From Roseiarcus sp963806935 (GTDB taxonomy: Bacteria; Pseudomonadota; Alphaproteobacteria; Rhizobiales; Beijerinckiaceae): a DNA stretch of 64,000 nucleotides. Location: positions 186,001-250,000 of the forward strand of contig CAWEAT010000022.1 in the NCBI GenBank assembly GCA_963806935.1, given 5' to 3'. A program made the translations under genes and the position numbers. Each line of letters begins with the position of its first letter. Position 1 is the first letter of the stretch. The notes beneath the pieces are model-generated. The model was not told the origin of the DNA. It saw only the letters and a program-made list of their open reading frames with translations, and did no database searches. This document shows positions 18,014 through 27,437 of the stretch, one piece after another.

Positions 18014-18973
18014 ATGCTCGGGCGATTGAAGTGGGCGGGCAAGCGCAGGGCGGGCGCGGCCCCGGCGCCGGAGAGCGACGACCGGCTGGCGATTCCCGCG
18101 CCGGAATTCGACGAGGCGCTCTATCTCAAGCTGAACCCCGACATCGCGGCGAAGGTCGAGGCCGAGCCGGGGTTCAGCGGCTGGCGCTACTTCATCGAGC
18201 AGGGGTGGCTCGAGAACCGCCTTGGCGTCCCGCCGTCCATATACGCGGAGGTCCGGCGGAGGAAGAATTATGAACTCGATCATGCGCTTCCGCCCGCCTT
18301 CTTGAGAAAAAGGATTCACGGGTCGGAGGATATCAACACCTTCGAGCAGGTCGGCCGGGCGGTCGCCGCGGACATCGTCGGCTATCTTGAGCGCGTGCAG
18401 AGGCCGGGAGCCGAGTTCCGGGCGCTCGACTTTGGCGTCGGATGCGGCAGGATCCTGGTCCCGCTGCAGGAGCTTGCGCGAAACTCGGCGCCGCCGGGGG
18501 ACGCAATCCAGTGGTATGGATCGGACATCGACAGCCAGGCGATCGACTGGTGCAGCGCGTATCTCGGCGCGAGGGCTAAGTTCGTGGTCAACGAGACCAT
18601 GCCGCCCCTGCCGTTTCCGGATCGATTCTTCGACTTCGTCTATTCGATCTCGATCTTCACCCATCTGCCGGAGGCGATGCAGTTCGCCTGGCTCGAAGAC
18701 ATCAACCGGGTCTTGAAGCCGGGCGGCCGGGCGGTCATTTCGACCCATTCCTTCGGGGCGCCGCGCAAGCGAAAAGAGGAAAAGCTGATCGCGCGCGGTT
18801 TTCATCACGGCGGCGGCAAAGGCGCCGAAGGCCTGCCGGATTTCTACCAGACTTCGTACCACACGCGTGAGTACATCGAGCGGGAATGGGCGAAAGTCAT
18901 CGCCGTGGAAAGCTTTGTCGAGAAGGGCGTCAACAAGGACCAGAATCTGGTGCTGTGCGGGAGGCTGGGGTGA
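18014..18973 (+). CDS. Class I SAM-dependent methyltransferase with N-terminal sugar-protein-type repeat
   Basis: 319 residues. The N-terminal segment FDEALYLKLNPDIAAKVE with GWRYFIEQGWLENR (about 36-76) is the short repeat often seen in glycan-related proteins of Methylobacterium and relatives. The methyltransferase domain follows, with SAM-binding ALDFGVGCGRILVPL (about 138-152), WYGSDIDSQAI, and the post-motif INRVLKPGGRAVIS. The acceptor is unknown; a glycan or cell-surface substrate is suggested only by the repeat. It diverges from xth. Confidence 0.8.
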   Translation: MLGRLKWAGKRRAGAAPAPESDDRLAIPAPEFDEALYLKLNPDIAAKVEAEPGFSGWRYFIEQGWLENRLGVPPSIYAEVRRRKNYELDHALPPAFLRKRIHGSEDINTFEQVGRAVAADIVGYLERVQRPGAEFRALDFGVGCGRILVPLQELARNSAPPGDAIQWYGSDIDSQAIDWCSAYLGARAKFVVNETMPPLPFPDRFFDFVYSISIFTHLPEAMQFAWLEDINRVLKPGGRAVISTHSFGAPRKRKEEKLIARGFHHGGGKGAEGLPDFYQTSYHTREYIEREWAKVIAVESFVEKGVNKDQNLVLCGRLG

Positions 18974-19166
18974 CTATTTCGCGCATCCGGCGGCGCGTCG
19001 CCCTCAGATCAGGCTCGCTGCCGCCGAGACGGGCCAGGCGTCGGGCGCTTTCACGCTCGATCAACGCCTTGAGCGCTTCGCGGAGCAGGGCGGCCTTCTC
19101 CTTGAGGCCAGTCAAGCCTTGGGCTTCGGCGACAAGTTCATCCTCGAGCGTGATCGTTGTGCGCAT
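18930..19166 (-). CDS. Orphan VapB-type antitoxin
   Basis: 78 residues from MRTTITLEDEL, a ribbon-helix-helix start typical of the VapB/DUF2191 family, with the conserved middle LREALKALIERESARRLARLGGSEPDL. The C-terminal tail after that differs from the usual short basic end and runs 44 bp into the convergent methyltransferase gene. No PIN-domain VapC follows, so this looks like a solitary or residual antitoxin. Confidence 0.75.
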   Translation of the reverse strand: MRTTITLEDELVAEAQGLTGLKEKAALLREALKALIERESARRLARLGGSEPDLRATRRRMREIVTPASRTAPDSGPC

Positions 19167-19289
19167 CTCTGAACCTCGAAGTTCGCCGTCGATTTGAACG
19201 TGACCGGACGAATATTTCAAGTTTCAAGCGGGCCAGCTATCCGCGTCTACGACGATGCGCTTTCAGTTTAGAACTACGCTTCGGCTTTT

Positions 19290-19363
19290 GTCATTCCCGC
19301 GTAAGCGGAAATCCAGAGCCGCATCAATGCCTTACTCTGGATGCCCGCCTTCGCGGGCGTGAC
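19290..19363. repeat. Palindromic intergenic repeat (GTCATTCCCGCG type)
   Basis: Arm 19290-19318 begins GTCATTCCCGCGTAAGCGG and runs to TCCAGAG; arm 19335-19363 is its approximate reverse complement, ending CGCGGGCGTGAC. This is a widespread bacterial intergenic palindrome. It lies between the vapB promoter region and the radical SAM gene. No protein-coding potential. Confidence 0.8.
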
Positions 19364-19473
19364 AGGGCGGTGCTTCGGCGGCAGTCCGCTGCTGGTCATC
19401 AGGCTTCGCTCCGCGTCCGCCCTATGCTAAGGGCTTTTAAATCGACGCCGGTTCGACGTTCCCAAGGGCGGGC

Positions 19474-21216
19474 ATGCCTCAGCGCAAATTCACGATCGTT
19501 CTGATCAAGCCGTCGCACTATGACGATGACGGCTACGTCATCCAGTGGCGGCGCTCGACCATCCCCTCGAACAGCCTGGCCAGCGTCTATGGCCTGCTTC
19601 ACGAATGCGCCGAAGCCCGCGTTCTCGGCCCGGACGTCGAGATCGAGATCGAGATCTACGACGAGTGCAACACCATCGTCGACATTCCCGGCGTTACGAA
19701 GCGCATCCTCGCCGATCAGGGCATGGTCGCGCTGGTCGGGGTGCAATCGAATCAGTTTCCGCGCGCGCTCGATATCGGGCGCGAGTTTCGCAAAGCGGGC
19801 GTGACGGTCGCGGTCGGCGGCTTCCATGTCTCGGGCTGCATCGCCATGCTGCCCGAATTGCCGCCCGACCTGAAGGAAGCCCAGGCGCTCGGGATCATCC
19901 TCTACGCCGGGGAGGGCGAGGGGCGGCTGGCGGATTTCCTGCGCGACATCCACGCCGGCCAGGCGAAGCCGGTCTACAATTACCTCAACGACATGCCGGA
20001 CATGGCGGCGGCGGCGATCCCGGTCCTGCCGCGCCCGGTCGTGACAAGGGTCGCGGGCCACTACACGAGCTTCGACGCCGGCCGCGGCTGCCCGTTCCAG
20101 TGCAGCTTCTGCACCATCATCAATGTTCAGGGGCGCAAGTCGCGCTATCGCACCGCCGACGACGTCGAGGCGATCGTGCGCGCCAACGCCGCCCAGGACG
20201 TCACGCGCTTCTTCGTCACCGACGACAATTTCGCCCGCAACCGCAACTGGGAGCCGATCCTCGACCGCCTGATCGAGCTGCGCGAGCAGCACGGCTTCAA
20301 GATCAGGCTCCTGCTTCAGGTCGATACGCTCTGCCACAAGATCCCGGGCTTCATCGAGAAGGCGGCGCGGGCCGGCTGCAACGCGGTCTTCATCGGGCTC
20401 GAGAACATCAATCCGCAGTCGCTCATGGGCGCGAAGAAACGCCAGAACAAGATCTGGGAATATCGCGACATGCTGCAGGCGTGGCGGCGCGCCAAGGTGA
20501 TGACCTGGGCCGGCTACATCCTCGGCTTTCCAACCGACACGCCCGAGTCGATCGCCCGCGACATCGACACGATCAAGCGCGAGCTGCCGATCGACATCCT
20601 CGAATTCTTCTTCCTCACTCCCCTGCCGGGCTCCGAGGACCATAAGGTCCTTTATCTCAAAGGGGCGCGCATGGACCCGGACATGAACCATTACGATCTC
20701 GAACATGTCTGCGCCGACCATGCGATCATGTCGGCCGACACGTGGCGGGGCGTCTATCGCGACGCGTGGGCGCGCTACTATTCCGACGACCATGTCGAGA
20801 CCGTGCTGAGACGCGCGGTGGCGAGCGGGATCAGTCCGAAGAAGATCGTCGATGCGATGACCGTGTTCTCGGGGTCATCGCGGATCGAGCGCGTGCACCC
20901 GCTCCAGTTCGGCTATGTCCGGCGCAAGATGAGGACGAGCCGCCGGCATGGACTCAAGGTCGTGAACCCGCTCGTGTTCTATCCGTGGCGGGCATGGGAC
21001 TTTCTATCGGTCGCCGGAAAATGGGCGGCGCTCGCGCTGCGCTACCGCCGGATTCTGCGCCGCGTGCTCGCCGATCCGAACGGCGCGGCCTATGTGGACG
21101 AGGCGCTGAAACCCTCGATCGAGGTCGACCACGACCACGATTTCGTCGCCGGCTATGCCGACAAGATCCCCGACACCTACGGCGCGCCGAAGCGCGAGGC
21201 CGCGGCGGCGGAGTGA
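19474..21216 (+). CDS. B12-binding-domain radical SAM protein
   Basis: 580 residues. The N-terminal half (about 1-170) has a cobalamin-binding Rossmann-like layout, with VALVGVQSNQFPRAL and VTVAVGGFHVSG. The radical SAM core follows with the cluster motif Cys206-x3-Cys210-x2-Cys213 (GRGCPFQCSFC) and a long TIM-barrel region. A roughly 150-residue C-terminal domain is rich in basic and aromatic residues. It probably performs a B12-dependent methylation or rearrangement of an unknown substrate. The upstream methyltransferase may or may not be related in function. Confidence 0.85.
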   Translation: MPQRKFTIVLIKPSHYDDDGYVIQWRRSTIPSNSLASVYGLLHECAEARVLGPDVEIEIEIYDECNTIVDIPGVTKRILADQGMVALVGVQSNQFPRALDIGREFRKAGVTVAVGGFHVSGCIAMLPELPPDLKEAQALGIILYAGEGEGRLADFLRDIHAGQAKPVYNYLNDMPDMAAAAIPVLPRPVVTRVAGHYTSFDAGRGCPFQCSFCTIINVQGRKSRYRTADDVEAIVRANAAQDVTRFFVTDDNFARNRNWEPILDRLIELREQHGFKIRLLLQVDTLCHKIPGFIEKAARAGCNAVFIGLENINPQSLMGAKKRQNKIWEYRDMLQAWRRAKVMTWAGYILGFPTDTPESIARDIDTIKRELPIDILEFFFLTPLPGSEDHKVLYLKGARMDPDMNHYDLEHVCADHAIMSADTWRGVYRDAWARYYSDDHVETVLRRAVASGISPKKIVDAMTVFSGSSRIERVHPLQFGYVRRKMRTSRRHGLKVVNPLVFYPWRAWDFLSVAGKWAALALRYRRILRRVLADPNGAAYVDEALKPSIEVDHDHDFVAGYADKIPDTYGAPKREAAAAE

Positions 21217-21236
21217 AGTCGCCATCAGGCCGGCGG

Positions 21237-21537
21237 TCAGCTTTTGCGGCGCGTTTTCGCGATGTCGATGGCTAGACCGCCTCGGCGGGGATCGTCCTGC
21301 AGCGCGCTGGAGTCGTCCGGTCCGTAGCCGGAAGACGTGATCGAATGTGGGGCGCCATATTCGAGGGCGCTTACGCAACGAGCGCACAGAGTCGTATGCG
21401 GCAAGAGCTGGACGGAGCTTTCGCAGCGCCTGCATGTCCTTTGGACGCTTCGGCGTCTGACATCCTCGAAGAACGCTTCGTCCTCCGCCGAACTCGATGT
21501 TCCAAAAGCCGAAATTGTCTTCGTAAGCGACGCTCAT
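21237..21537 (-). pseudogene. Small zinc-ribbon protein, frameshifted
   Basis: The start MSVAYEDNFGFWNIEFG is in one frame. The rest is in another: EDEAFFEDVRRRSVQRTC, then RRC, a CARC pair, LEYGAPHSITSSGYGPDDSS, and a basic tail ending before TGA at 21237. The span is 301 bases, one more than a whole number of codons; removing one base near 21481-21490 joins the halves into about 99 residues. Two CxxC pairs suggest a zinc ribbon. The partial frames overlap unrelated readings on the other strand, so it is easily missed. Confidence 0.65.
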
Positions 21538-22040
21538 CTCAATTTTCCTACTGGGCTCACCTGGAGCCGGCTAAAATCTGCGGGGAAACGCGCGGCATTC
21601 TTACGCAACGAGAGCACACACACCGGCCCGCAATTCAGCGTCGAGACCCATCAAGGCTTCCAACGAGAGAAGTTTGAAGTCCCCATTACAAAGCATGGCC
21701 CGTGCCAGCGAAGAACCGCGCAAAACTGTCCCTAAACGGTGATTTTTTGGAAAAATGGCGCGGTGATTGTCGCGAAGCGCAACAATTCCCATTGCGCATT
21801 GCGACACATGGTTTCCTGGTAGGCAATTTTTATACGCGATCCGCTTCAGAGCGGATTTGGGCAAAAGCAACCGAACGGCCGGAGACGCGCGCAACTCGCC
21901 CCTGAAGTTTCAGCCTCGGGGCGGGTCAGGCGAGACAATTCACGCTTAGCCCATGATGCTCTGCGAAGCAAAGATCACTCCTGACGTCCCGGAAGGGATC
22001 TCCCGCGCTCCAGCCGCGAATTGCGCGCTGGGGCCGACCA
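21538..22040. other. Intergenic region, no confident gene
   Basis: About 500 bp of lower-GC DNA. Short open frames on both strands show no recognisable domains. A small hairpin, ATCCGC-TTCAGA-GCGGAT, lies near 21838-21855. The string TTACGCAACGAG occurs near 21601, and a near-identical copy sits in the zinc-ribbon gene near 21371. I see no RNA gene. Confidence 0.5.
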
Positions 22041-23822
22041 TTACGCAGCGAACTTGCGTTCGCCCGCCACCCACGTTTCGCTCACCTTGATGCGGGCGAT
22101 CGCGTCCGGGCTCGTCTTATAGGGATCGCTCTCCAGGATCGTGATGTCCGCTTCCTTGCCCATTTCGAGCGAGCCGAGGCGGTCGCCCTGTCCGAGCTGG
22201 CGTGCGGCGTTGACCGTCACCGCGCGGATCGCGTCGTCCAGCGAAACGGCCTGATCGGGGCCGACCACCGAATTGTCGATGATGCAGCGGCGCGTCACCG
22301 CGGTTTCGATGAGCGCGAGCTGCCCGGGCGGCGAGCAGGGCCCGTCGGTGTGCAGCGTGAAGGGTAAGCCGGCCTTGACACAGGCTGCCGCGGGGTCGGT
22401 GAAGGCGGCGCGCTCGGGCCCGAAGATCTGGTCGCGATAAGCGGCGCCGTAGAAGCGCACATGGTTCATCAGGAAGCTCGGCTCAATGTTGAGCTTCTTC
22501 ATGCGCAAGATCTGGTCGGGGCGCGCCATCGTCGAGTGCTCGATGCGATTGACGCCATAGTCGGCGGAAGCGCCGTAAGCCGCCTCGATCGCATCGAGCG
22601 CAATGTCGATCGTGTAGTCGCCGTTGGCGTGGATTTGCACCGGCAGGCCGAGGGCCTTCACTTCGGCGACCATGCTCTTGAGCTGCGCGGCGTCGAAGTT
22701 CGGCGAACCTTTGGAGGCCGAGTTGAGATAGGGCTTGGTCTGCGCCCCGGTCTCGGTCTGATTGGAGCCGTCGCCGACGATCTTGACGCCATAGAGCGTG
22801 AACAGAGTGTCGCCGACGGGAGCGCCCTTCCCGAGGCCGCGCGCGAGGAACGGCGCAAGGCCCTTGGCGTCGTCGAACATCACGCTCGCGCTGGTGCGAC
22901 AGGCGAGCGAGTTCGAGAGTTTCGCGAATGGCAGAATCCAGTCCGAGCGGATCGTGCCTGGCTCGTGCATCATCGTCGTGCCGACCGACGCCATATGCCG
23001 GCAGAAATCCGTGACCGCCCTGGCCGCGACCTCGGGCGTGATCTTACCGAGGAAATGGACCGCGAATTTGAGCATCGCGCTTTCCTCGTAGACCAATCCG
23101 TTGAGCTTGCCGTCGGCGGCGCGGCCGAAATGGCCGCCGCCCGGCAGGTCGCCGACATCCTCGGCGATTCCGGCGACGCTCAAGGCCTCGCTGTTGACGC
23201 AGGCGTCGTGCCCATTGGTGTACCAGACGAAAATCGGATGGTCGGTCGAAATCGCGTCCAGTTCCGCTCGCGTAAGATCACCGCCCTGGAGCAGATTGTC
23301 GAAGTTCGAGCCGACGATCCACTGGCCCTTCGGCGTCGTGGTCGCCTTCTCCCTGAGATGCGCTAAGAGTTTTTCGCGCGTCGGATACTTCGCATAGCCA
23401 ACATCGTCGAGCAGTTCGAAGATGAGCGAAGCCAAGAGCGTGTGGCAGTGGGGATCGATAAGCCCGGGCAGAGCCGTGCGGCCGGCAAGATCGACGACTG
23501 TGGTCCCGCTGGTCTTGAGGCCGATCAGCGCGCTCTCGTCGCCGACCGCAATGACCTTGCCGCCCTTGACCGCGAGCGCGGACGCGACCGGCGCGCCCGC
23601 CAGCGGACGGATCGTGCCGCCGCGAAAGATGAGGTCGGCGCCCTCGCCGGCGGCGAAGCCGGGCGAGGCCCCGGCGCCTGAAAGCGCGGAAGCCGCGGCG
23701 ACCGAATAGGCCATGAACGAACGTCGGGTGGACATGGCCGCCGCCTTGCCGATGACCCGGGCCACTCCGCCGAAATGGAGCTCGTCGCGAAGAAAGAGCG
23801 GACTGAAACAGCCGAGGCACAT
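22041..23822 (-). CDS. Tat-exported amidohydrolase (YtcJ-like, amidohydrolase 3)
   Basis: Metal-dependent amidohydrolase. I start it at MCLGCFSPLFLRDELHFGG (593 residues); a CxxC-containing leader before the Tat motif is common in this group. The twin-arginine signal STRRSFMAYSVAAASAL comes next, so the enzyme is probably exported folded. The metal-binding LIDPHCH (HxH), later His in VQIHANGD and NRIEHSTM, and Asp in LHTDGPCSPP are visible. The substrate is unknown; family members hydrolyse exocyclic amides or cyclic imides. Confidence 0.85.
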   Translation of the reverse strand: MCLGCFSPLFLRDELHFGGVARVIGKAAAMSTRRSFMAYSVAAASALSGAGASPGFAAGEGADLIFRGGTIRPLAGAPVASALAVKGGKVIAVGDESALIGLKTSGTTVVDLAGRTALPGLIDPHCHTLLASLIFELLDDVGYAKYPTREKLLAHLREKATTTPKGQWIVGSNFDNLLQGGDLTRAELDAISTDHPIFVWYTNGHDACVNSEALSVAGIAEDVGDLPGGGHFGRAADGKLNGLVYEESAMLKFAVHFLGKITPEVAARAVTDFCRHMASVGTTMMHEPGTIRSDWILPFAKLSNSLACRTSASVMFDDAKGLAPFLARGLGKGAPVGDTLFTLYGVKIVGDGSNQTETGAQTKPYLNSASKGSPNFDAAQLKSMVAEVKALGLPVQIHANGDYTIDIALDAIEAAYGASADYGVNRIEHSTMARPDQILRMKKLNIEPSFLMNHVRFYGAAYRDQIFGPERAAFTDPAAACVKAGLPFTLHTDGPCSPPGQLALIETAVTRRCIIDNSVVGPDQAVSLDDAIRAVTVNAARQLGQGDRLGSLEMGKEADITILESDPYKTSPDAIARIKVSETWVAGERKFAA

Positions 23823-24006
23823 GTTGAACCCTCCGGCGCAGAGCCGCGCGCCATCCGACTGTATAGCGCCTGAACCGCAAGAAAAGGCTTTGCGGTAGCT
23901 CAAAAGTTTACAGAAAAGTCGGGCGAAATCGCCGCCTCTCGCCCATTCGGAGGCCAGGGCGGCCGGACCCGGAGACGCGGGTTGGTCCGCAGCCAGCGGC
24001 CGCGCG

Positions 24007-24951
24007 TCACTCGTCCCCGGGGATTATGCCGAACATTTCCGAATACCGGCCGCCGCGGCCTCCATCCCACTTCCGGTGCGCCCACATCCATTGCTCGGGC
24101 GCCTCGCGGATGAAGGCTTCGAACTGCTTCTGAAGCGCGGCGGTGGCGACGATGGCGTCGGCCTCGCGGTCGTTGGTCTCGGGGACGGGTATGCGCTCGC
24201 CGCGGATCACGAAGCGGACATTGGGGCGGCGAAACGCGGCGCCGGCGTAGAGGGGAAGCCCGGTCGTGCGGGCGAGCAGGGCCGGGAAGACGGTCGAGCG
24301 CGCGAGAGCGCCGAAGAAGGGAACCGCCGCGCCGCGATCGTCGCGCAGATCGGCGAGGAATGCGGGATAGCCGCCTTCCTTTGCGGTCTTGAGCAGCGTC
24401 CGGGCGGCGGTCGCGGTCTTCGGCACAAGCCCCCCTTCGTAGATCGGCTGGCGCAATTTGAGCGTCGCCGCATCGACGTAGGGGTTGCTCAGGCGCTGGT
24501 AGACGCCGGTGAACGGCGCGCCCATGAGCTTGCCGGCATAGGCGACAAGCTCCCAATTGCCGAGATGGAGGCCGCAGACGATGCAGGGACCGCCCCGGGC
24601 GATTTCGCGCAATTGCTCCATCGGTTCGAAAACAACCCGCCCTTCGGCCATGATCTGCTTGAGGAAAAAGCCTTCGGCGAAGGTGCGGCCGAGGTTCTCC
24701 CACATGTCGGCCGCGATTCGCTCCCGTTCCTTGAGCGGCATGTCGGGAAAGGCGAGCGCCAGATTGCTGAGCGCGCGTTTCTGACGGTGGAGGCGCGGGG
24801 CGATCAGCCGCCACGCCATGCCGGATTCGCGCGAGGCGGCCTCGAGCGGACGGGTCGAAATTGCCGCCTGGATCAGCCGGAATCCGGCATATTCCAGCCG
24901 ATATCGCAGGTCGGTGGGGAAGCTCGTCACTCGGCTGGCAATCGGGCGCAT
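24007..24951 (-). CDS. LpxL/HtrB-type lysophospholipid (lipid A) acyltransferase
   Basis: Transfers a secondary acyl chain to lipid A precursors at the inner membrane. I start it at MRPIASRVTSF (314 residues), dropping a non-conserved extension. The catalytic H-x4-E motif HLGNWE, the following VYQRLSNPYVD and the late segment REAPEQWMWAHRKWD are diagnostic. A membrane-associated N-terminal helix is expected. It is divergently arranged with the oxygenase-like gene. It could instead act on another glycolipid. Confidence 0.88.
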   Translation of the reverse strand: MRPIASRVTSFPTDLRYRLEYAGFRLIQAAISTRPLEAASRESGMAWRLIAPRLHRQKRALSNLALAFPDMPLKERERIAADMWENLGRTFAEGFFLKQIMAEGRVVFEPMEQLREIARGGPCIVCGLHLGNWELVAYAGKLMGAPFTGVYQRLSNPYVDAATLKLRQPIYEGGLVPKTATAARTLLKTAKEGGYPAFLADLRDDRGAAVPFFGALARSTVFPALLARTTGLPLYAGAAFRRPNVRFVIRGERIPVPETNDREADAIVATAALQKQFEAFIREAPEQWMWAHRKWDGGRGGRYSEMFGIIPGDE

Positions 24952-25099
24952 GGGCCGGGCGCCTGATTGCGCTGAGGGTCGGCGCCCTGTCAAGCCGGGC
25001 GGCCAAACGCCGCGGCGGGCCGAGCGGGCTTCCTTCGCCCCCGCCAATTCTCCATAATGGCGCCCTCGAAACGAAGAGTCGCACTGGAGCTTAAGTTCG

Positions 25100-25882
25100 A
25101 TGGATAGAGCCGGGATCGGCGAAATGGCGGAAGCCCTGGCGGCGCCCGCGCCAGACGGGGACTATGCCGCGGTGCTCGAAAGCGCAACGAACGCGATCCT
25201 CAACGCGCAGTCGTTTCAGTCGCCCTATCCGCTCATTCTCTTTCGCGACTTTTTTCCGGGCGAATTCTATCGGCGCCTGCTCAAGCGCTTTCCCGCGAGC
25301 GACCGGTTCGTGCAGTTGAACGGGGAGGGGACGCGAAGGCAGTACAACCTCTACGACGACCGGGCCGACCCAGGGTCGGAAGAGGGCCGCGCGGCGTGGG
25401 GCGTCGTGAGGCGGGTCCTGTCGTCGCCGGAGATCGCCTCGGCGCTCAGGACGAAACTCGACGCGGGATTTCGGATTCGCGCCAAGGGCAGCCGCGAGGG
25501 CTGGCCCATACCCATGTTTCCGCGGCCGGTCGTCTATGCCGATCTCGACGGCTACGCGATCAAGCCCCACCCGGACACCCGCCGGAAGGTGCTGACGATG
25601 CAGATCTACCTGCCGGAGGACGAAACCCAGCGCGACCTCGGCACGACGATCTACAAGATTTCGCCGATGGGCGTGTTCGCCTGGAAGTCCTATGGCCTGG
25701 TCAAGGACAAGACCTTGCCCTTCCTGCCGAACAGCGGCTACGCGTTCGTCGTCATCCACCCGGCCTATTCGCTGCTGAAATCGAGCTGGCATGGGCGCGA
25801 GGCGATATCGGTTCCGGTCGAAAGGCCGCGCCTGTCGATCCTCAACACCTATTATCGCGAGCCCGAGAAGGCTGGCGCCTGA
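25100..25882 (+). CDS. Putative 2-oxoglutarate/Fe(II)-dependent oxygenase
   Basis: 260 residues. A double-stranded beta-helix fold is suggested by His157-x-Asp159 (IKPHPDTRRK), a distal His231 (SSWHGREAI) and a downstream Arg (RPRLSILNTYY) suited to bind 2-oxoglutarate. LILFRDFFPGEFYRRLLKRF near the N-terminus resembles the entry helix of prolyl-hydroxylase-like enzymes. The substrate is unknown. No clear operon partner; trpB2 begins about 110 bp downstream. Confidence 0.7.
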   Translation: MDRAGIGEMAEALAAPAPDGDYAAVLESATNAILNAQSFQSPYPLILFRDFFPGEFYRRLLKRFPASDRFVQLNGEGTRRQYNLYDDRADPGSEEGRAAWGVVRRVLSSPEIASALRTKLDAGFRIRAKGSREGWPIPMFPRPVVYADLDGYAIKPHPDTRRKVLTMQIYLPEDETQRDLGTTIYKISPMGVFAWKSYGLVKDKTLPFLPNSGYAFVVIHPAYSLLKSSWHGREAISVPVERPRLSILNTYYREPEKAGA

Positions 25883-25991
25883 GCGGCGGCGCCGGTCGCC
25901 GCCCGGCATTCATGCACCGGCCGGTATTGTGCTAAAGCGTGACGGGATAATCGCCGCGCCAAGCCGCTACTGACATCATCTGGGAGGAGCA

Positions 25992-27359
25992 ATGAGCGAG
26001 CATACGAAATATCTCATGGGCGAGGGCAAGATCCCGCACGCCTGGTACAACATCGTCGCCGACCTGCCGTCTCCGCCGCCGCCAGTGCTGCACCCGGGAA
26101 CCGGGCAGCCGGTCGGCCCGGCCGACCTCGCGCCGCTCTTTCCGATGGCCCTTATCGGCCAGGAGGTGAGCGGGGAGCGGCATGTCGAAATCCCGACGCC
26201 GGTTCGCGACATCTATCGACTGTGGCGCCCGACGCCGCTCTATCGCGCCCGGCGGCTCGAGAAGGCGCTCGGAACCACCGCCCGCATTTTCTACAAATAT
26301 GAGGGCGTCAGTCCCGCCGGCAGCCACAAGCCCAATACCGCGGTCGCCCAGGCCTTCTACAACAAGGAAGAGGGCGTCAAAAAGCTTTCGACCGAGACGG
26401 GGGCAGGGCAGTGGGGCTCGTCGCTTGCCTTCGCCGGGGCGCTGTTCGGCCTCGAAGTCAAGGTCTACATGGTCAAGGTGTCGTACAACCAGAAGCCCTA
26501 CCGTCGGGCGCTGATGGAAACCTATGGCGCGAAATGCGTCGCGAGCCCGAGCAGCGAGACCGACTCCGGCAAAGCGATCCTGAAGGCGCATCCGGATTCG
26601 CCGGGCAGCCTCGGCATTGCGATTTCGGAGGCGGTGGAAGTCGCGGCCAAGAGCCCCGACACCAAATACGCGCTCGGCAGCGTGCTGAACCACGTGCTGA
26701 TGCATCAGACGGTCATCGGCCTCGAGGCGATCGAGCAGATGGAGGACGCCGACGCCTACCCCGATGTCGTCATCGGCTGCGCCGGCGGCGGCTCGAACTT
26801 CGCCGGCATTGCCTTCCCGTTCATCGGCAAGGCCTTGCGCGACAAGAAAAGCATCCGCGCAATTGCGGTCGAGCCGGCGGCGTGCCCGTCGCTGACGCGC
26901 GGCAAATACGCGTTCGATTTCGGCGACACCGGGCATCTGACCCCGCTCGTCAAGATGCACACGCTCGGCTCCGAGTTCATCCCGCCCGGCTTCCACGCCG
27001 GGGGCTTGCGCTATCATGGCATGGCCCCGCTGGTCAGCCACTTGAAGGAGCTTGGGCTCATCGAGGCCAGGGCCTATCACCAGAACCCGTGCTTCGAGGC
27101 TGGCGTTCAGTTCGCCCGCCACGAGGGCATCGTGCCCGCTCCCGAAACGACCCATGCGATCCGCGCGGCGATCGACGAAGCGCTGAAGGCGCGCGAAGAG
27201 GGCAAGTCGCCGACCATCCTCTTCAACCTCTCGGGTCATGGGCATTTCGACATGCAGGCCTACAGCGACTATTTCGCCGGCAAGCTGCAGGATCAGGACT
27301 ATGATCCGAAGGCGCTCGAGGCGTCGCTCGCCCACCTGCCGAAGGTGGCGGCGGAGTAG
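25992..27359 (+). CDS. TrpB2-type tryptophan synthase beta-like enzyme
   Basis: PLP enzyme that condenses indole with serine, or acts as a salvage/deaminase variant. 455 residues, longer than TrpB1 and typical of TrpB2, which does not need TrpA. The PLP-binding Lys113 lies in PAGSHKPNTA, and the phosphate-cradle GCAGGGSNFAG motif is clear. A strong ribosome-binding site GGGAGGAGC precedes the ATG. No trpA is nearby, which agrees with the TrpB2 assignment. Confidence 0.92.
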   Translation: MSEHTKYLMGEGKIPHAWYNIVADLPSPPPPVLHPGTGQPVGPADLAPLFPMALIGQEVSGERHVEIPTPVRDIYRLWRPTPLYRARRLEKALGTTARIFYKYEGVSPAGSHKPNTAVAQAFYNKEEGVKKLSTETGAGQWGSSLAFAGALFGLEVKVYMVKVSYNQKPYRRALMETYGAKCVASPSSETDSGKAILKAHPDSPGSLGIAISEAVEVAAKSPDTKYALGSVLNHVLMHQTVIGLEAIEQMEDADAYPDVVIGCAGGGSNFAGIAFPFIGKALRDKKSIRAIAVEPAACPSLTRGKYAFDFGDTGHLTPLVKMHTLGSEFIPPGFHAGGLRYHGMAPLVSHLKELGLIEARAYHQNPCFEAGVQFARHEGIVPAPETTHAIRAAIDEALKAREEGKSPTILFNLSGHGHFDMQAYSDYFAGKLQDQDYDPKALEASLAHLPKVAAE

Positions 27360-27376
27360 GGGGCTTCAAGCGGCCC

Positions 27377-27430
27377 TGTAGGGCCGGGTCGGCGACCCGG
27401 CCTCGGCGCGGTCAGCGACCGCGCCCTACC
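27377..27430. repeat. 54-nt double-hairpin repeat, copy 1
   Basis: Structure: TGTAG, then a 9-bp hairpin (GGCCGGGTC / GACCCGGCC, loop GGC), 2 nt, a second 9-bp hairpin (GGCGCGGTC / GACCGCGCC, loop AGC), then CTACC. It matches copy 2 at 29124 in length, layout and second hairpin, while the first hairpin differs in sequence but keeps full pairing. It lies between trpB2 and the convergent gene at 27438. Confidence 0.88.
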
Positions 27431-27437
27431 GGCCGCC

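Noticed and set aside
21345..21735. Plus-strand open frames across the zinc-ribbon locus
   Set aside because: No domain; the minus-strand joined reading with two CxxC pairs is more credible.
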